From: CBDCUF01 sp965222525
GTDB lineage: Bacteria > Pseudomonadota > Alphaproteobacteria > Rickettsiales > UBA8987
DNA: 64,000 nucleotides
Direction of reading: 5' to 3'
NCBI GenBank assembly: GCA_965222525.1
Contig: OZ244955.1
Span: 1,116,001 to 1,180,000 of the forward strand
Shown here: piece after piece, positions 43,954 through 52,593 of the stretch
Layout of the letters: each line of letters starts with the position of its first letter
Numbering within the stretch: position 1 is the stretch's first letter
Notes under the pieces: model-generated
Told to the model about the DNA's origin: nothing
The model's input: the letters and a program-made list of their open reading frames with translations, nothing else
Database searches by the model: none
Translations under genes and position numbers: made by a program

Positions 43954-44733
43954 ATGTCGGAAGCGCTATTCAAGGAGAATATAAGGCGGGATTTCAGTCG
44001 GGCAGCGGTGAGATATGAGGCATTTGCTGATTTGCAGAAACAGGTGGCGGAGCGGGTGGCGGAGCTTGCTTTAGAGAATTTCTCAGATAGTGATAGATTG
44101 CTGGATATTGGTTGTGGGACTGGTTTTCTGGCGCAGAAGTTGTTGTCAGAAAATGCCAACATAAATATCATGCAGCTTGATATTGCCCCTGCGATGTGTG
44201 AGATAGCGGCACGCTACGCCCCTGTAGTCAATGCCGATATGGAGTCCATGCCGTTTAGTGATGGTGAGTTTGATGGTGTAGTATCTTCGCTTGCAATGCA
44301 GTGGAGCAGTAATTTTGACATGGTGTTTGCGGAAGCAAACAGGGTGTTGGAAATAGGTAAAAAATTTATTTTTTCCATTTTTTTAAGTGATACATTAAAA
44401 GAGGTCAGATATACTTTTGAAAAAACAGGATATCCTGACCGCATAAACAGCTTTTTGTTTGAAGGTGAATTATGCGACCATTTGTTAAACAATAACTTCA
44501 AAATAATTAACCTTACCAATCAAACGGAAGTCAGGGAATATACAGATATATATGACCTGTTACGCAAAATTCGTACTATAGGGGCGGCAAATAAGAAATC
44601 CGCACGAAGAAATCCGCTTAATAAATCCGCTCTGGAAAATATTAACAGACTATATAATAAGCAATTTGGAAAAAACGGCTCAATTCCCGCAACCTGGGAA
44701 GTTTGTTATGTGGTTGCGGAGAAGCATGGATAA
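43954..44733 (+). CDS. BioC-like SAM-dependent methyltransferase
   Basis: 259 residues, class I methyltransferase. Motif I is LLDIGCGTGFLAQKLL, then IMQLDIAPAMCEIA and SSLAMQWSSNFDMVFAEANR; the last is typical of malonyl-ACP O-methyltransferase (BioC), which starts biotin synthesis. No other bio gene lies nearby, so the role is inferred. AT content rises in the second half. Confidence 0.85.
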   Translation: MSEALFKENIRRDFSRAAVRYEAFADLQKQVAERVAELALENFSDSDRLLDIGCGTGFLAQKLLSENANINIMQLDIAPAMCEIAARYAPVVNADMESMPFSDGEFDGVVSSLAMQWSSNFDMVFAEANRVLEIGKKFIFSIFLSDTLKEVRYTFEKTGYPDRINSFLFEGELCDHLLNNNFKIINLTNQTEVREYTDIYDLLRKIRTIGAANKKSARRNPLNKSALENINRLYNKQFGKNGSIPATWEVCYVVAEKHG

Positions 44734-44736
44734 TCG

Positions 44737-46401
44737 CTATTGCCGTTGAAACTCACCACGTTTAAGCTTCCCGATATACTCTTTCATATCACGCCTTATG
44801 TCGCCGCTCAGGATATACAGGCCAATCAGGTTGGGGATTGCCATTGAAAGCAGCAACAGGTCAGAGAAATCCACTACCAGTTGAACGTTATCAATAACCC
44901 CGCCAAAGAAAGTTGCTGTGATGAAAATAATGTGAAAAATTGCGATTTTCTTATAGCCGAACAGATAGCCCCAGGCACGCTCACCATAATAACTCCAGGT
45001 AATCATGGTTGAATAGGCGAACAATACCACCGCTATTGAAAGTACAATCGGGAACCAGTCAACTACGGTTGAGAATGCGGCACTGGTAAGCAATACGCCG
45101 CCTTCGATAGACTCATCCGTATATACGCCGGTTACCGTAATTACCATGCCGGTTATGAAGCATATGATGACAGTGTCGATAAACGGTTCCAGCAGTGCAA
45201 CACAGCCCTCACGTACAGGCTCCTTGGTGCGGGCGGCAGCGTGGGCTATCGGCGCAGAGCCGAGGCCGGCCTCGTTTGAGAAAGCAGCCCGCTTGAACCC
45301 ATTTATCAGTGCGCCAACAATCCCGCCGAAAGCAGCGTCACCTGCAAATGCACTGTGGAACATAATGCTGAATGCCTTGCCCAGATGTTCGGCATTGACT
45401 ATCAAAACAACCAGCGCAGCGGTGATATATATGAAGGCCATCAGCGGCACAACCGCTTCTGCAACCTTTGCTATCCGCCGTATTCCACCAATTAACACAA
45501 CCCCGACGCTCACCGCCAGAACGGTTGCAATGATAAAGTCGCCTTCTTTCAGGCTGTCGAATGTATCGGTGAGGATTTTTACCGACTGGTTGGCCTGGAA
45601 CATATTTCCACCGCCTAGCGAGCCGCCGATACAAAGTACAGCAAATATTATTGCAAGCCACTTTCCAAGAGTGACCAGGTTTTTCTCGGCAAGCCCCTTG
45701 CGCAGATAATGGAATGCACCGCCGGAAACCTTGCCCTTATCGTCGAATTCACGGTATTTCTGCCCGAGGGTAACTTCGGCGAATTTGGTTGACATGCCGA
45801 GCAGTCCGGCAAGTACCATCCATATAACTGCGCCAGGCCCGCCCAGTGATACGGCTATTGCAACGCTGCCGATATTGCCGAGTCCGACGGTAGCAGAAAC
45901 GGCGGCAGCGAGTGCGGCAAAATGCGATACCTCGCCAGGGTCGTTTTTGCTGGAATATTTACCGCGAACGACTGCAAGTGCATGTCCGAACAGGCGTATA
46001 TTGACGAATCCCAGCCTTAAAGTGAAGAACACACCGCCGATTACAAGCCAGAATACGAGTAGCGGTACTTCTATTTTTATCTTGTCAACAGCTACAGGGA
46101 CAGGAAAGGGTACGCCTATTCCTAAATTGTTGGCTGTAAGGACTGTACTGTTAGTTGCAAACCACAATGCAGGTGGTGGAATTTCTGCATCTATTTCACC
46201 AAAAGGGATAGGAAAAAACAGAACCGACCCCAATCCTGCTACGATACTTCCGATAGTGGCTTCTGCCTTTTCAACAATTATGGATTTTGTTTCTTCCGTA
46301 CCGGCTGCATCCGCTCCCACTTGCGCAAACACGGAAGTTACTATAATTCCGATTATAATAAGTACGGAGATTGCAAGAAGATTTTTGTTGCTTGTTTTCA
46401 T
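44737..46401 (-). CDS. AGCS-family sodium/alanine symporter
   Basis: 554 residues, sodium:alanine/glycine symporter. Hallmarks: GNIGSVAIAVSLGGPGAVIW, GGAFHYLRKGL, and NEAGLGSAPIAHAAA. An N-terminal extension of about 100 residues with a signal-peptide-like start (LLAISVLIIIGIIVTSVFAQ) and a loop (PPPALWFATNSTVLTANNLG) precedes the usual first transmembrane helix; this variant is known from some AGCS subgroups. ATG 46401 is chosen over a TTG six bases upstream. Confidence 0.93.
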   Translation of the reverse strand: MKTSNKNLLAISVLIIIGIIVTSVFAQVGADAAGTEETKSIIVEKAEATIGSIVAGLGSVLFFPIPFGEIDAEIPPPALWFATNSTVLTANNLGIGVPFPVPVAVDKIKIEVPLLVFWLVIGGVFFTLRLGFVNIRLFGHALAVVRGKYSSKNDPGEVSHFAALAAAVSATVGLGNIGSVAIAVSLGGPGAVIWMVLAGLLGMSTKFAEVTLGQKYREFDDKGKVSGGAFHYLRKGLAEKNLVTLGKWLAIIFAVLCIGGSLGGGNMFQANQSVKILTDTFDSLKEGDFIIATVLAVSVGVVLIGGIRRIAKVAEAVVPLMAFIYITAALVVLIVNAEHLGKAFSIMFHSAFAGDAAFGGIVGALINGFKRAAFSNEAGLGSAPIAHAAARTKEPVREGCVALLEPFIDTVIICFITGMVITVTGVYTDESIEGGVLLTSAAFSTVVDWFPIVLSIAVVLFAYSTMITWSYYGERAWGYLFGYKKIAIFHIIFITATFFGGVIDNVQLVVDFSDLLLLSMAIPNLIGLYILSGDIRRDMKEYIGKLKRGEFQRQ

Positions 46402-46722
46402 ATGCAAAATTTTTTGTAATTATGCGTATCAATTGACGAATATCAATGAATAAATGTCATCCCAGAAGCTATATTTTCTCGGAATCTTTGATTCCGCTAA
46501 GAAAATAAGCTATGTGGGATCCAGATGATAGATGATGGATTATAGATGATAGAGAGAGGGGGTAATGTTAAAGTTTTCCATCATCTTAATAACTAGATTC
46601 CACATCGTAAGACTCCTAAACGGAAACCTTCGGTTTCCTACTCGTCTAACGTCTGGAATGACATAGGTAAATTTTGGGCGTTATTAACTTGACAAATCAG
46701 CAGCATAATTAAGAATGAGACT
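46402..46722. other. Noncoding gap with heptamer tract before folE
   Basis: No gene seen. Contains a heptamer tract (46523-46550), a nested inverted repeat around CCGCTAAGAAAATAAGC, and leader sequence of folE. Confidence 0.6.
46523..46550. repeat. Heptamer tract before folE
   Basis: AGATGAT, AGATGAT, GGATTAT, AGATGAT. Confidence 0.75.
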
Positions 46723-47322
46723 ATGGCAAAAAATTCAACAATAGACCAGCCCACTCGTAAGGAGGCGGAGGAGGCGGTGCGGGTTTTGCTGCGCTGGGCA
46801 GGGGATGACCCTGAGCGTGAGGGTTTGCTGGAAACTCCAAAGCGGGTGGTGAGTGCGTATAAGGAGTTTTTTGCAGGTTATAATGATAACCCCGAGGACA
46901 TTTTATCTAAAACATTCGAGGAAATCGAGGGTTATGACGAGATGGTTCTGCTCAAGAATATGCGTCTGGAGTCGCATTGCGAGCATCATATGGTGCCGAT
47001 TATCGGGGTTGCACATGTGGCTTATATACCGAACAGGCGAGTGGTAGGTTTGAGTAAAATCGCAAGGCTGGTGGATGTTTATGCCAAACGCCTGCAAACA
47101 CAGGAAACCATGACCGCACAGATTGCCGATACGTTAAATAATGTGCTGGAACCAAAAGGAGTTGCGGTTGTAATTGACGCTGCACATCAATGTATGACCA
47201 CCCGCGGGATTCATAAAACCGAATCCACAACCGTTACCAGCCGTATGCTTGGTGTGTTCAAGACTGACCCGCGTACCAGGGCGGAATTTATGAACCTGAT
47301 TGCTGCCGAGGGGCGGATATAG
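46723..47322 (+). CDS. folE: GTP cyclohydrolase I
   Basis: 199 residues. Converts GTP to 7,8-dihydroneopterin triphosphate, the first step of folate and also of queuosine synthesis. Zinc and catalytic motifs: SHCEHHMVPIIGVAHVAYIP, GLSKIARLVDVYAKRLQ TQE, and HQCMTTRGIHK. Normal length. queF and queC elsewhere in the window use the same pathway. The 3' end overlaps sdhE by 35 bases. Confidence 0.97.
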   Translation: MAKNSTIDQPTRKEAEEAVRVLLRWAGDDPEREGLLETPKRVVSAYKEFFAGYNDNPEDILSKTFEEIEGYDEMVLLKNMRLESHCEHHMVPIIGVAHVAYIPNRRVVGLSKIARLVDVYAKRLQTQETMTAQIADTLNNVLEPKGVAVVIDAAHQCMTTRGIHKTESTTVTSRMLGVFKTDPRTRAEFMNLIAAEGRI

Positions 47323-47614
47323 CAGGTATGTTGGCGCGGGCAACATTATATGACAGTACCATCTGCATCACCTTATGGTTTTTATAATGCGCAGGGAGCG
47401 GCTGTTTTCCGCTTATCCATGCGAAAATATCATGGTCGGTTTCCTGCATTATTTCTTCGAACTGGTCGAGTTCCTTATCGTTAAAATTATGTATATGGTC
47501 CTTGGCGAAATGACCTAATATACGGTCGGTTTCCTTGCATCCGCGATACCAGCTTTGATATAGCAGCCTTTTTATACGGATGTCACGGGTTTCCGATTGT
47601 ATTGCAGCATTCAT
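47288..47614 (-). CDS. sdhE: FAD assembly factor SdhE
   Basis: 108 residues, YgfY/SDH5 family, promotes flavinylation of succinate dehydrogenase. The diagnostic RGxxE region reads RLLYQSWYRGCKETDRILG, then HFAKDHIHNF and FEEIMQETDHDIFAWISG. The C-terminal tail (about 25 residues) is longer than usual and overlaps the folE end. Confidence 0.92.
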   Translation of the reverse strand: MNAAIQSETRDIRIKRLLYQSWYRGCKETDRILGHFAKDHIHNFNDKELDQFEEIMQETDHDIFAWISGKQPLPAHYKNHKVMQMVLSYNVARANIPAISAPRQQSGS

Positions 47615-47793
47615 AATGACTTGTGTCAGTTTAGCATCATATCAAGAAAAAATTATAATATTTCGCAGTTGCAACAAAGCTTACACTTCCTGTTACAAAA
47701 TCTTCATATTAAACTTTTATGAATGTAGTATCGATTGTGCTACAATACAAGACATTGTTGGTCGTAAGTTAATAGTAACAAAGGCTGGTGTCT

Positions 47794-48090
47794 ATGAGAA
47801 AATCTTTATCTATTGTGGCTGTTTTGTCCTTGCAATCACTGGCAACAGCCTGCGCTGATACTTCACAGCAAAGCGGTTCATATTACGAACCACCGCACTA
47901 TCCGGCCAGTCCTTATCAGGATACGGCATATTACAGCCCTGAGCAGTTGGGGCAGTTGTCACCTTCTTCTTACGGTACGCAGTACAGCTACCGCCAGCCG
48001 ACGATCAATCAGGAGGATGAATTCACCGAGCAGGAAGAAAGATACAATCCTCCAAGTGAGTCAGTATCCATGCTGGACTGGTATTACTAG
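47794..48090 (+). CDS. Small exported Tyr/Pro/Ser-rich protein
   Basis: 98 residues. A signal peptide (KSLSIVAVLSLQSLATACA) that might be a lipoprotein type (Cys after LATA, an imperfect lipobox) is followed by a Tyr/Ser/Pro/Gln-rich disordered chain (SYYEPPHYPASPYQDTAYYS). Probably envelope-associated; no family recognised. Confidence 0.65.
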   Translation: MRKSLSIVAVLSLQSLATACADTSQQSGSYYEPPHYPASPYQDTAYYSPEQLGQLSPSSYGTQYSYRQPTINQEDEFTEQEERYNPPSESVSMLDWYY

Positions 48091-48106
48091 TTAAACCGGA
48101 TGTGGG

Positions 48107-48871
48107 CTAGAACAAACCTTTAAGCTTATCCAGACCTTCTTCGGCAGCTTCACCTGCACCACCCAGGCCTTCTTTGAGCTTGTCGCCGGCTTCCTGCAGA
48201 TTGTCGGTTATGCCTCCCGCAATTGAGCTTAGATCCACTTTAGCCACATTTTTTGTAAGCGCGCCAAGGACTTCCGAAGTGGCATCGGCAAATGATGTGC
48301 CGCCTTCATTTTTTCCGATATCTTTCAGGTGGATATCAGGCAGTGATACCGGTGCACCGGCACCTGCGATAGAAGGCAGAATCTTGCCGCCCTTGACATA
48401 GAGGTTCTCGATTATAACATTCTTACTGCTGCTGGATGAGGCGGTTTCGCTGCTTTCCGAGCTTGAGGAACCTTCGCTGCTGACACTTTTCTCAACATTA
48501 TTCTGGATAGCGTTAATATTGGAACATCCTCTCAGTCCAACATCACAGGAAATTTCCGGTTCGGCTATCGATACTTCCTTTATTACGATTGTGTCGGAGG
48601 TCAGGGAACCCATATCCAGCTTTACATCCACAGCACCCAGACGTAATGTACGCTCGGATTTGGAACCTGCGGGTGAGCCTACTACCAGCTCTTTCAGCCC
48701 GGCACTGCCGGAAAGCACGGAAATATTGGCACTCCCTAGTGTTACGGTAGTTCCCGTGATCCTTGGCCCTACTGTTTCAACACCGGTTTTAATCAGCCCG
48801 CCAAGCGAGAACATAATCGCACCGATACCCAGTACCAGCACAACTATAACGATTATAAGAAATTTTTTCAT
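48107..48871 (-). CDS. AsmA-like envelope protein
   Basis: 254 residues. An N-terminal membrane anchor (FLIIVIVVLVLGIGAIMFSL) is followed by the beta-rich VGPRITGTTVTLGSANISVL, then SAGLKELVVGSP and IVIKEVSIAEPEISCDVGL, the pattern of AsmA/DUF748-type proteins that assist lipid or outer-membrane transport. A serine-rich linker interrupts the middle. Lies 31 bases behind rplQ and may be co-transcribed with the ribosomal operon. Confidence 0.75.
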   Translation of the reverse strand: MKKFLIIVIVVLVLGIGAIMFSLGGLIKTGVETVGPRITGTTVTLGSANISVLSGSAGLKELVVGSPAGSKSERTLRLGAVDVKLDMGSLTSDTIVIKEVSIAEPEISCDVGLRGCSNINAIQNNVEKSVSSEGSSSSESSETASSSSSKNVIIENLYVKGGKILPSIAGAGAPVSLPDIHLKDIGKNEGGTSFADATSEVLGALTKNVAKVDLSSIAGGITDNLQEAGDKLKEGLGGAGEAAEEGLDKLKGLF

Positions 48872-48902
48872 TTTTACACTCCTTTTGGTTAGTGTTTGTT
48901 AA

Positions 48903-49340
48903 CTAGACTTCTTCCTCTTCGGCCAGCTCCGCCATTTTTGCCGCATGTAACTCGCGGTCATACTTGCCCCTGGCACTCATATCACGGTCAACAAACTCGA
49001 TAACTGCCACAGGCGCAGAGTCACCGGTACGGAATCCGGCCTTCATAATTCTTATATACCCACCGTTACGGCTTTTATAACGTTCTGATAACGTAGAAAA
49101 AATCTTTTGTACAGCCTTGTTGTTATTTTTCAGACGGGACAGTGCAGTACGGCGCGAATGCAGCGTATCCTTCTTGCCCAGCGTAACCAGTTTTTCTACA
49201 TAAGGACGCAGCTCTTTTGCTTTCGGCAGGGTGGTTACAATCTGCTCATGCTCTACCAGCGAGCAGGCAAGGCTGGAAAGCAAAGCCTTCCTGTGACTGC
49301 TTTTCCGGTTAAGTTTCCTGCCTTTTATTCCGTGACGCAT
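48903..49340 (-). CDS. rplQ: 50S ribosomal protein L17
   Basis: 145 residues: MRHGIKGRKLNRKSSHRKAL, RPYVEKLVTLGKK, YIRIMKAGFRTGDSAPVAVI. Last ribosomal gene of the rpsM-rpsK-rpoA-rplQ unit. The C-terminal acidic extension (KMAELAEEEEV) is a lineage feature. Confidence 0.98.
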   Translation of the reverse strand: MRHGIKGRKLNRKSSHRKALLSSLACSLVEHEQIVTTLPKAKELRPYVEKLVTLGKKDTLHSRRTALSRLKNNNKAVQKIFSTLSERYKSRNGGYIRIMKAGFRTGDSAPVAVIEFVDRDMSARGKYDRELHAAKMAELAEEEEV

Positions 49341-49349
49341 TTTCTACCT

Positions 49350-50366
49350 TTATTGATAAGGGTCTTCAAATTTTCTGGCCAGATCCTCGATATTTTCCGG
49401 CGGCCAGTCATCTATTTCCATACCGAAGCGCAGCCCCATATTACCAAGCACTTCCTTGATTTCATTCAGGGATTTACGACCAAAATTAGGAGTTTTCAGC
49501 ATCTCACCCTCGGTTTTACGTACCAGATCGCCGATATAAACGATGTTATCATTTTTCAGGCAATTGGCCGAACGTACCGAAAGTTCAAGCTCCTCAACCT
49601 TCTTGAGCAGATTCTTGTTAAACGGAATATCCTCCTCGACCTCCTCAATAACTTCCTCGACTTCCTCGAAATTGATGAATACCTGTAGCTGATCCTGCAG
49701 AATCCGTGCCGCATAGGCCACCGCATCGTCGGGGCGAAGCGTACCGTCGGTTTCGACATTCAGCACCAGCTTGTCATAGTCGGTAAACTGGCCAACACGG
49801 CTGTCTTCAACCTTATAGCTGACATTACGCACAGGGCTGAACAGCGCATCCACCGGAATAAGCCCGACAATATCATCATGCTTATGCTGCGCTGCCGGAA
49901 TATATCCCTTGCCGCTCTCGACTATAAGCTCCATCTCGATTGAAGCATCTTTTTCCAGAGTGCAGATAACCGCATTCTGATTGACGATTTCCATATCAGC
50001 AGGAGTGGTGATTTGTGCAGCGGTAACAACTCCGGGCCCATTGGCTTTCAGTATGGCACGTTGTCTTTCCGGTGCATGTGTGGCAATCGCCAGTGATTTT
50101 ATATTAAGGATAATGTCAGTTACATCCTCACGAACACCGGGAACTGAAGAAAACTCATGTAGCACATTCTCGATTTTCACGGCGGTAACAGCTCCGCCCT
50201 GCAATGATGAAAGCAACACACGACGCAGTGCATTTCCCAGAGTCAGGCCGAAACCACGCTCCAGCGGCTCCATTTCGATAGAAGCCCGAAAGCGGGTTTC
50301 CTCCTTCACATCGACTTTTGAAGGTTTGATAAGGTCATTCCAGTTTTTCGCCATCATCATAGACAT
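49350..50366 (-). CDS. rpoA: RNA polymerase subunit alpha
   Basis: 338 residues from ATG 50366, preceded by GCAGGAG. N-terminal dimerisation domain (GFGLTLGNALRRVLLSSLQG) and C-terminal domain (LELSVRSANCLKNDNIVYIG, then LLKT-type TPNFGRKSLNEIKEVL). Length is normal. Reads between rpsK and rplQ. Confidence 0.98.
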   Translation of the reverse strand: MSMMMAKNWNDLIKPSKVDVKEETRFRASIEMEPLERGFGLTLGNALRRVLLSSLQGGAVTAVKIENVLHEFSSVPGVREDVTDIILNIKSLAIATHAPERQRAILKANGPGVVTAAQITTPADMEIVNQNAVICTLEKDASIEMELIVESGKGYIPAAQHKHDDIVGLIPVDALFSPVRNVSYKVEDSRVGQFTDYDKLVLNVETDGTLRPDDAVAYAARILQDQLQVFINFEEVEEVIEEVEEDIPFNKNLLKKVEELELSVRSANCLKNDNIVYIGDLVRKTEGEMLKTPNFGRKSLNEIKEVLGNMGLRFGMEIDDWPPENIEDLARKFEDPYQ

Positions 50367-50419
50367 AATTTTCAGCACTCCTGCAAGGGTTAGATTTAAT
50401 AGTTATTTGGTTTATCAGG

Positions 50420-50806
50420 TTAAACTCTTCTGCGTTTCGGTGGACGGCAACCATTATGCGGAATCGGTGTAACATCCCTGATAGTATTTATGGTAAAACC
50501 GACCGACTGCAATGCACGAAGTGAAGACTCACGGCCGGAACCCGGCCCCTTAACCTCCACATCAATAGTCACCATACCATGTTCCTTTGCCTTTCTGCCG
50601 GCCTGTTCAGCCGCTACCTGCGCCGCATAGGGAGTGGATTTGCGCGAGCCCTTGAAGCCGCATCCGCCTGCGGTAGACCATGCAATGACATTACCCTGCA
50701 TATCGGCAATGGTTATTATAGTGTTGTTAAAGGTGGAGTTGACATGCGCAATCCCCCTTGTGATATTCTTTTTAGTCTTTTTCTTTGTACCAGGTTTCCC
50801 AGCCAT
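50420..50806 (-). CDS. rpsK: 30S ribosomal protein S11
   Basis: 128 residues: GIAHVNSTFNNTIITIADMQ, then GSRKSTPYAAQVAAEQAG and the end DVTPIPHNGCRPPKRRRV. Canonical. Confidence 0.98.
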   Translation of the reverse strand: MAGKPGTKKKTKKNITRGIAHVNSTFNNTIITIADMQGNVIAWSTAGGCGFKGSRKSTPYAAQVAAEQAGRKAKEHGMVTIDVEVKGPGSGRESSLRALQSVGFTINTIRDVTPIPHNGCRPPKRRRV

Positions 50807-50821
50807 AATTACTTACTTTTA

Positions 50822-51190
50822 TTATTTCTTCTTACCGGCGATAGGTCGTGCCTTACCCTTGCGTGTGCGAGCGTTGGTATGAGTACGCTGGCCGCGTACC
50901 GGCAGCTTGCGACGATGACGTAACCCGCGATATGAACCGAGATCCATCATCTGCTTGACATTCATCGCTATTTCACGCCGTAAGTCGCCTTCAACATTAT
51001 ATTCACGGTCGATGAGCTCACGGATTTTTATCACCTCGCCATCATCAAGCTGATGCACCCGCTTGCCTACAGGAACACCTGCCTTGCCGCATATATCCAG
51101 AGCAGTCCTGCGCCCTACACCGAATATATAGGTGAGAGCAATCTCAATCCGCTTGTTAGTTGGAATATTTACACCTGCAATCCGTGCCAT
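50822..51190 (-). CDS. rpsM: 30S ribosomal protein S13
   Basis: 122 residues: MARIAGVNIPTNKRIEIALT, then GSYRGLRHRRKLPVRGQRTH and a basic tail. First ribosomal gene of this unit. adk and secY, which normally precede it, are absent; a pgk gene starts divergently 176 bases away. Confidence 0.98.
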   Translation of the reverse strand: MARIAGVNIPTNKRIEIALTYIFGVGRRTALDICGKAGVPVGKRVHQLDDGEVIKIRELIDREYNVEGDLRREIAMNVKQMMDLGSYRGLRHRRKLPVRGQRTHTNARTRKGKARPIAGKKK

Positions 51191-51247
51191 AAACTAATCT
51201 TAACCTGTACTCCCGCTGCCGCCAAAACATACCAAATGCCCGGCAGC

Positions 51248-51316
51248 TTACCCGAAAAGAGGCGCAATCATATACATATAAAGCAGTAAGTCAAATGTTT
51301 TTGTTAGAATTTTCAT
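51248..51316 (-). CDS. Possible 22-residue leader peptide upstream of rpsM
   Basis: An ATG preceded by GGGGAG at seven bases opens a 22-codon frame (MKILTKTFDLLLYMYMIAPL, then FG) ending 57 bases before rpsM. It may be a leader peptide or a remnant of the missing upstream neighbour. Small size makes it uncertain. Confidence 0.35.
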   Translation of the reverse strand: MKILTKTFDLLLYMYMIAPLFG

Positions 51317-51366
51317 GTAACATCTCCCCTTTACAGTTTTGTGAATAATCTTTACAAAATCGGGTT

Positions 51367-52572
51367 ATGGCTGGTCTTAAAACTGTAGATGACCTGATTA
51401 CCGGAGAGCCGTTGAAAGGTAAGGTGGTGCTGGTGCGGGTGGATTTGAATGTGCCTGTACATCAGGGCAAGGTATCGGACTTCACCCGTATAAACCGTAT
51501 CCTGCCGGGAATAGAAGCGCTTGTAGCCCAGAAAGCGAAGGTAGTGTTAATGTCGCATTTCGGGCGCCCTGGCGGTAAGGTTGTCCGCGACCTGTCGCTG
51601 GCGCCGATTGCCGATGCGCTGGGGCAGGCGATGGGCGGTCGTGAGATAAAATTTGCAGTGGAGTGTGTGGGGACGCTGGCGGAATCAGCGGTAGCCGGTC
51701 TTCAGGACGGGGAAATATTACTGCTGGAGAATCTGCGCTTTCATAAGGAAGAGAAGGCTAATGATAAGGAGTTTGCCCAACAGCTGGCTGCTCTCGGTGA
51801 TTTCTATATAAATGATGCATTTTCCTGCTCTCACAGGGCGGATGCGTCGATAATCGGTGTAGCGAAGTTTCTGCCAGCTTTTGCCGGTCGCCTACTAACA
51901 GAAGAAGTTAAGTCTTTATCGCAACATCTTGATAATCCTGATTTACCTGTCGGGGTTATGGTTGGTGGGGCAAAGGTTTCCACCAAGATTGAATTGCTGG
52001 AGAATATGGTTACTAAAGTAAATTATTTATTCATCGGGGGCGGGATGGCCAATACATTCCTCTATGCGCAGGGGAAGAAAGTGGGCAAATCCTTATATGA
52101 AAAGGATTTCAAGAAGACCGTGCAGAAAATTATGGATAGCGCCAAACAGCATAATTGCGTTGTCAATCTGCCATATGATGTGGTGACTGCGCCGGAATTA
52201 ACCGAAAGCCCGCCATGTAACGTTATTTCCGATAGTACGGTGGGCAAGGACGAGATGATACTGGATATCGGGCCGAAGACCTGCTTTGAATGGTCGGGCA
52301 GGTTGACGCAATGCCGCACTGTAGTATGGAACGGGCCACTCGGGGCATTTGAATATTGTCCATTTGATACCGGCACTATAACTATGGCACGAGTGGTAGC
52401 AGAGCGCACTGCTGCCGGTGACTTAAAGAGTGTTGCCGGTGGAGGAGACGTACTCTCCGCATTAACCAAGGCCGGCCTGCGCGGCAAATTCACCTATATT
52501 TCCACCGCCGGCGGTGCCTTCCTCGAATGGCTGCAAGGTAAGGAACTGCCTGGGGTAAAAGTTCTGGCTTAG
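51367..52572 (+). CDS. pgk: Phosphoglycerate kinase
   Basis: 401 residues, glycolytic/gluconeogenic. VVLVRVDLNVPVHQGKVSDF, SHFGRPGGK, the hinge GGAKVSTKIELLENM, WNGPLGAFE and the nucleotide loop VAGGGDVLSAL are all present. gap and fba are not adjacent; tpiA lies 9 kb away. Confidence 0.98.
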   Translation: MAGLKTVDDLITGEPLKGKVVLVRVDLNVPVHQGKVSDFTRINRILPGIEALVAQKAKVVLMSHFGRPGGKVVRDLSLAPIADALGQAMGGREIKFAVECVGTLAESAVAGLQDGEILLLENLRFHKEEKANDKEFAQQLAALGDFYINDAFSCSHRADASIIGVAKFLPAFAGRLLTEEVKSLSQHLDNPDLPVGVMVGGAKVSTKIELLENMVTKVNYLFIGGGMANTFLYAQGKKVGKSLYEKDFKKTVQKIMDSAKQHNCVVNLPYDVVTAPELTESPPCNVISDSTVGKDEMILDIGPKTCFEWSGRLTQCRTVVWNGPLGAFEYCPFDTGTITMARVVAERTAAGDLKSVAGGGDVLSALTKAGLRGKFTYISTAGGAFLEWLQGKELPGVKVLA

Positions 52573-52593
52573 GTGGTATTTCGGTTACCTAAA

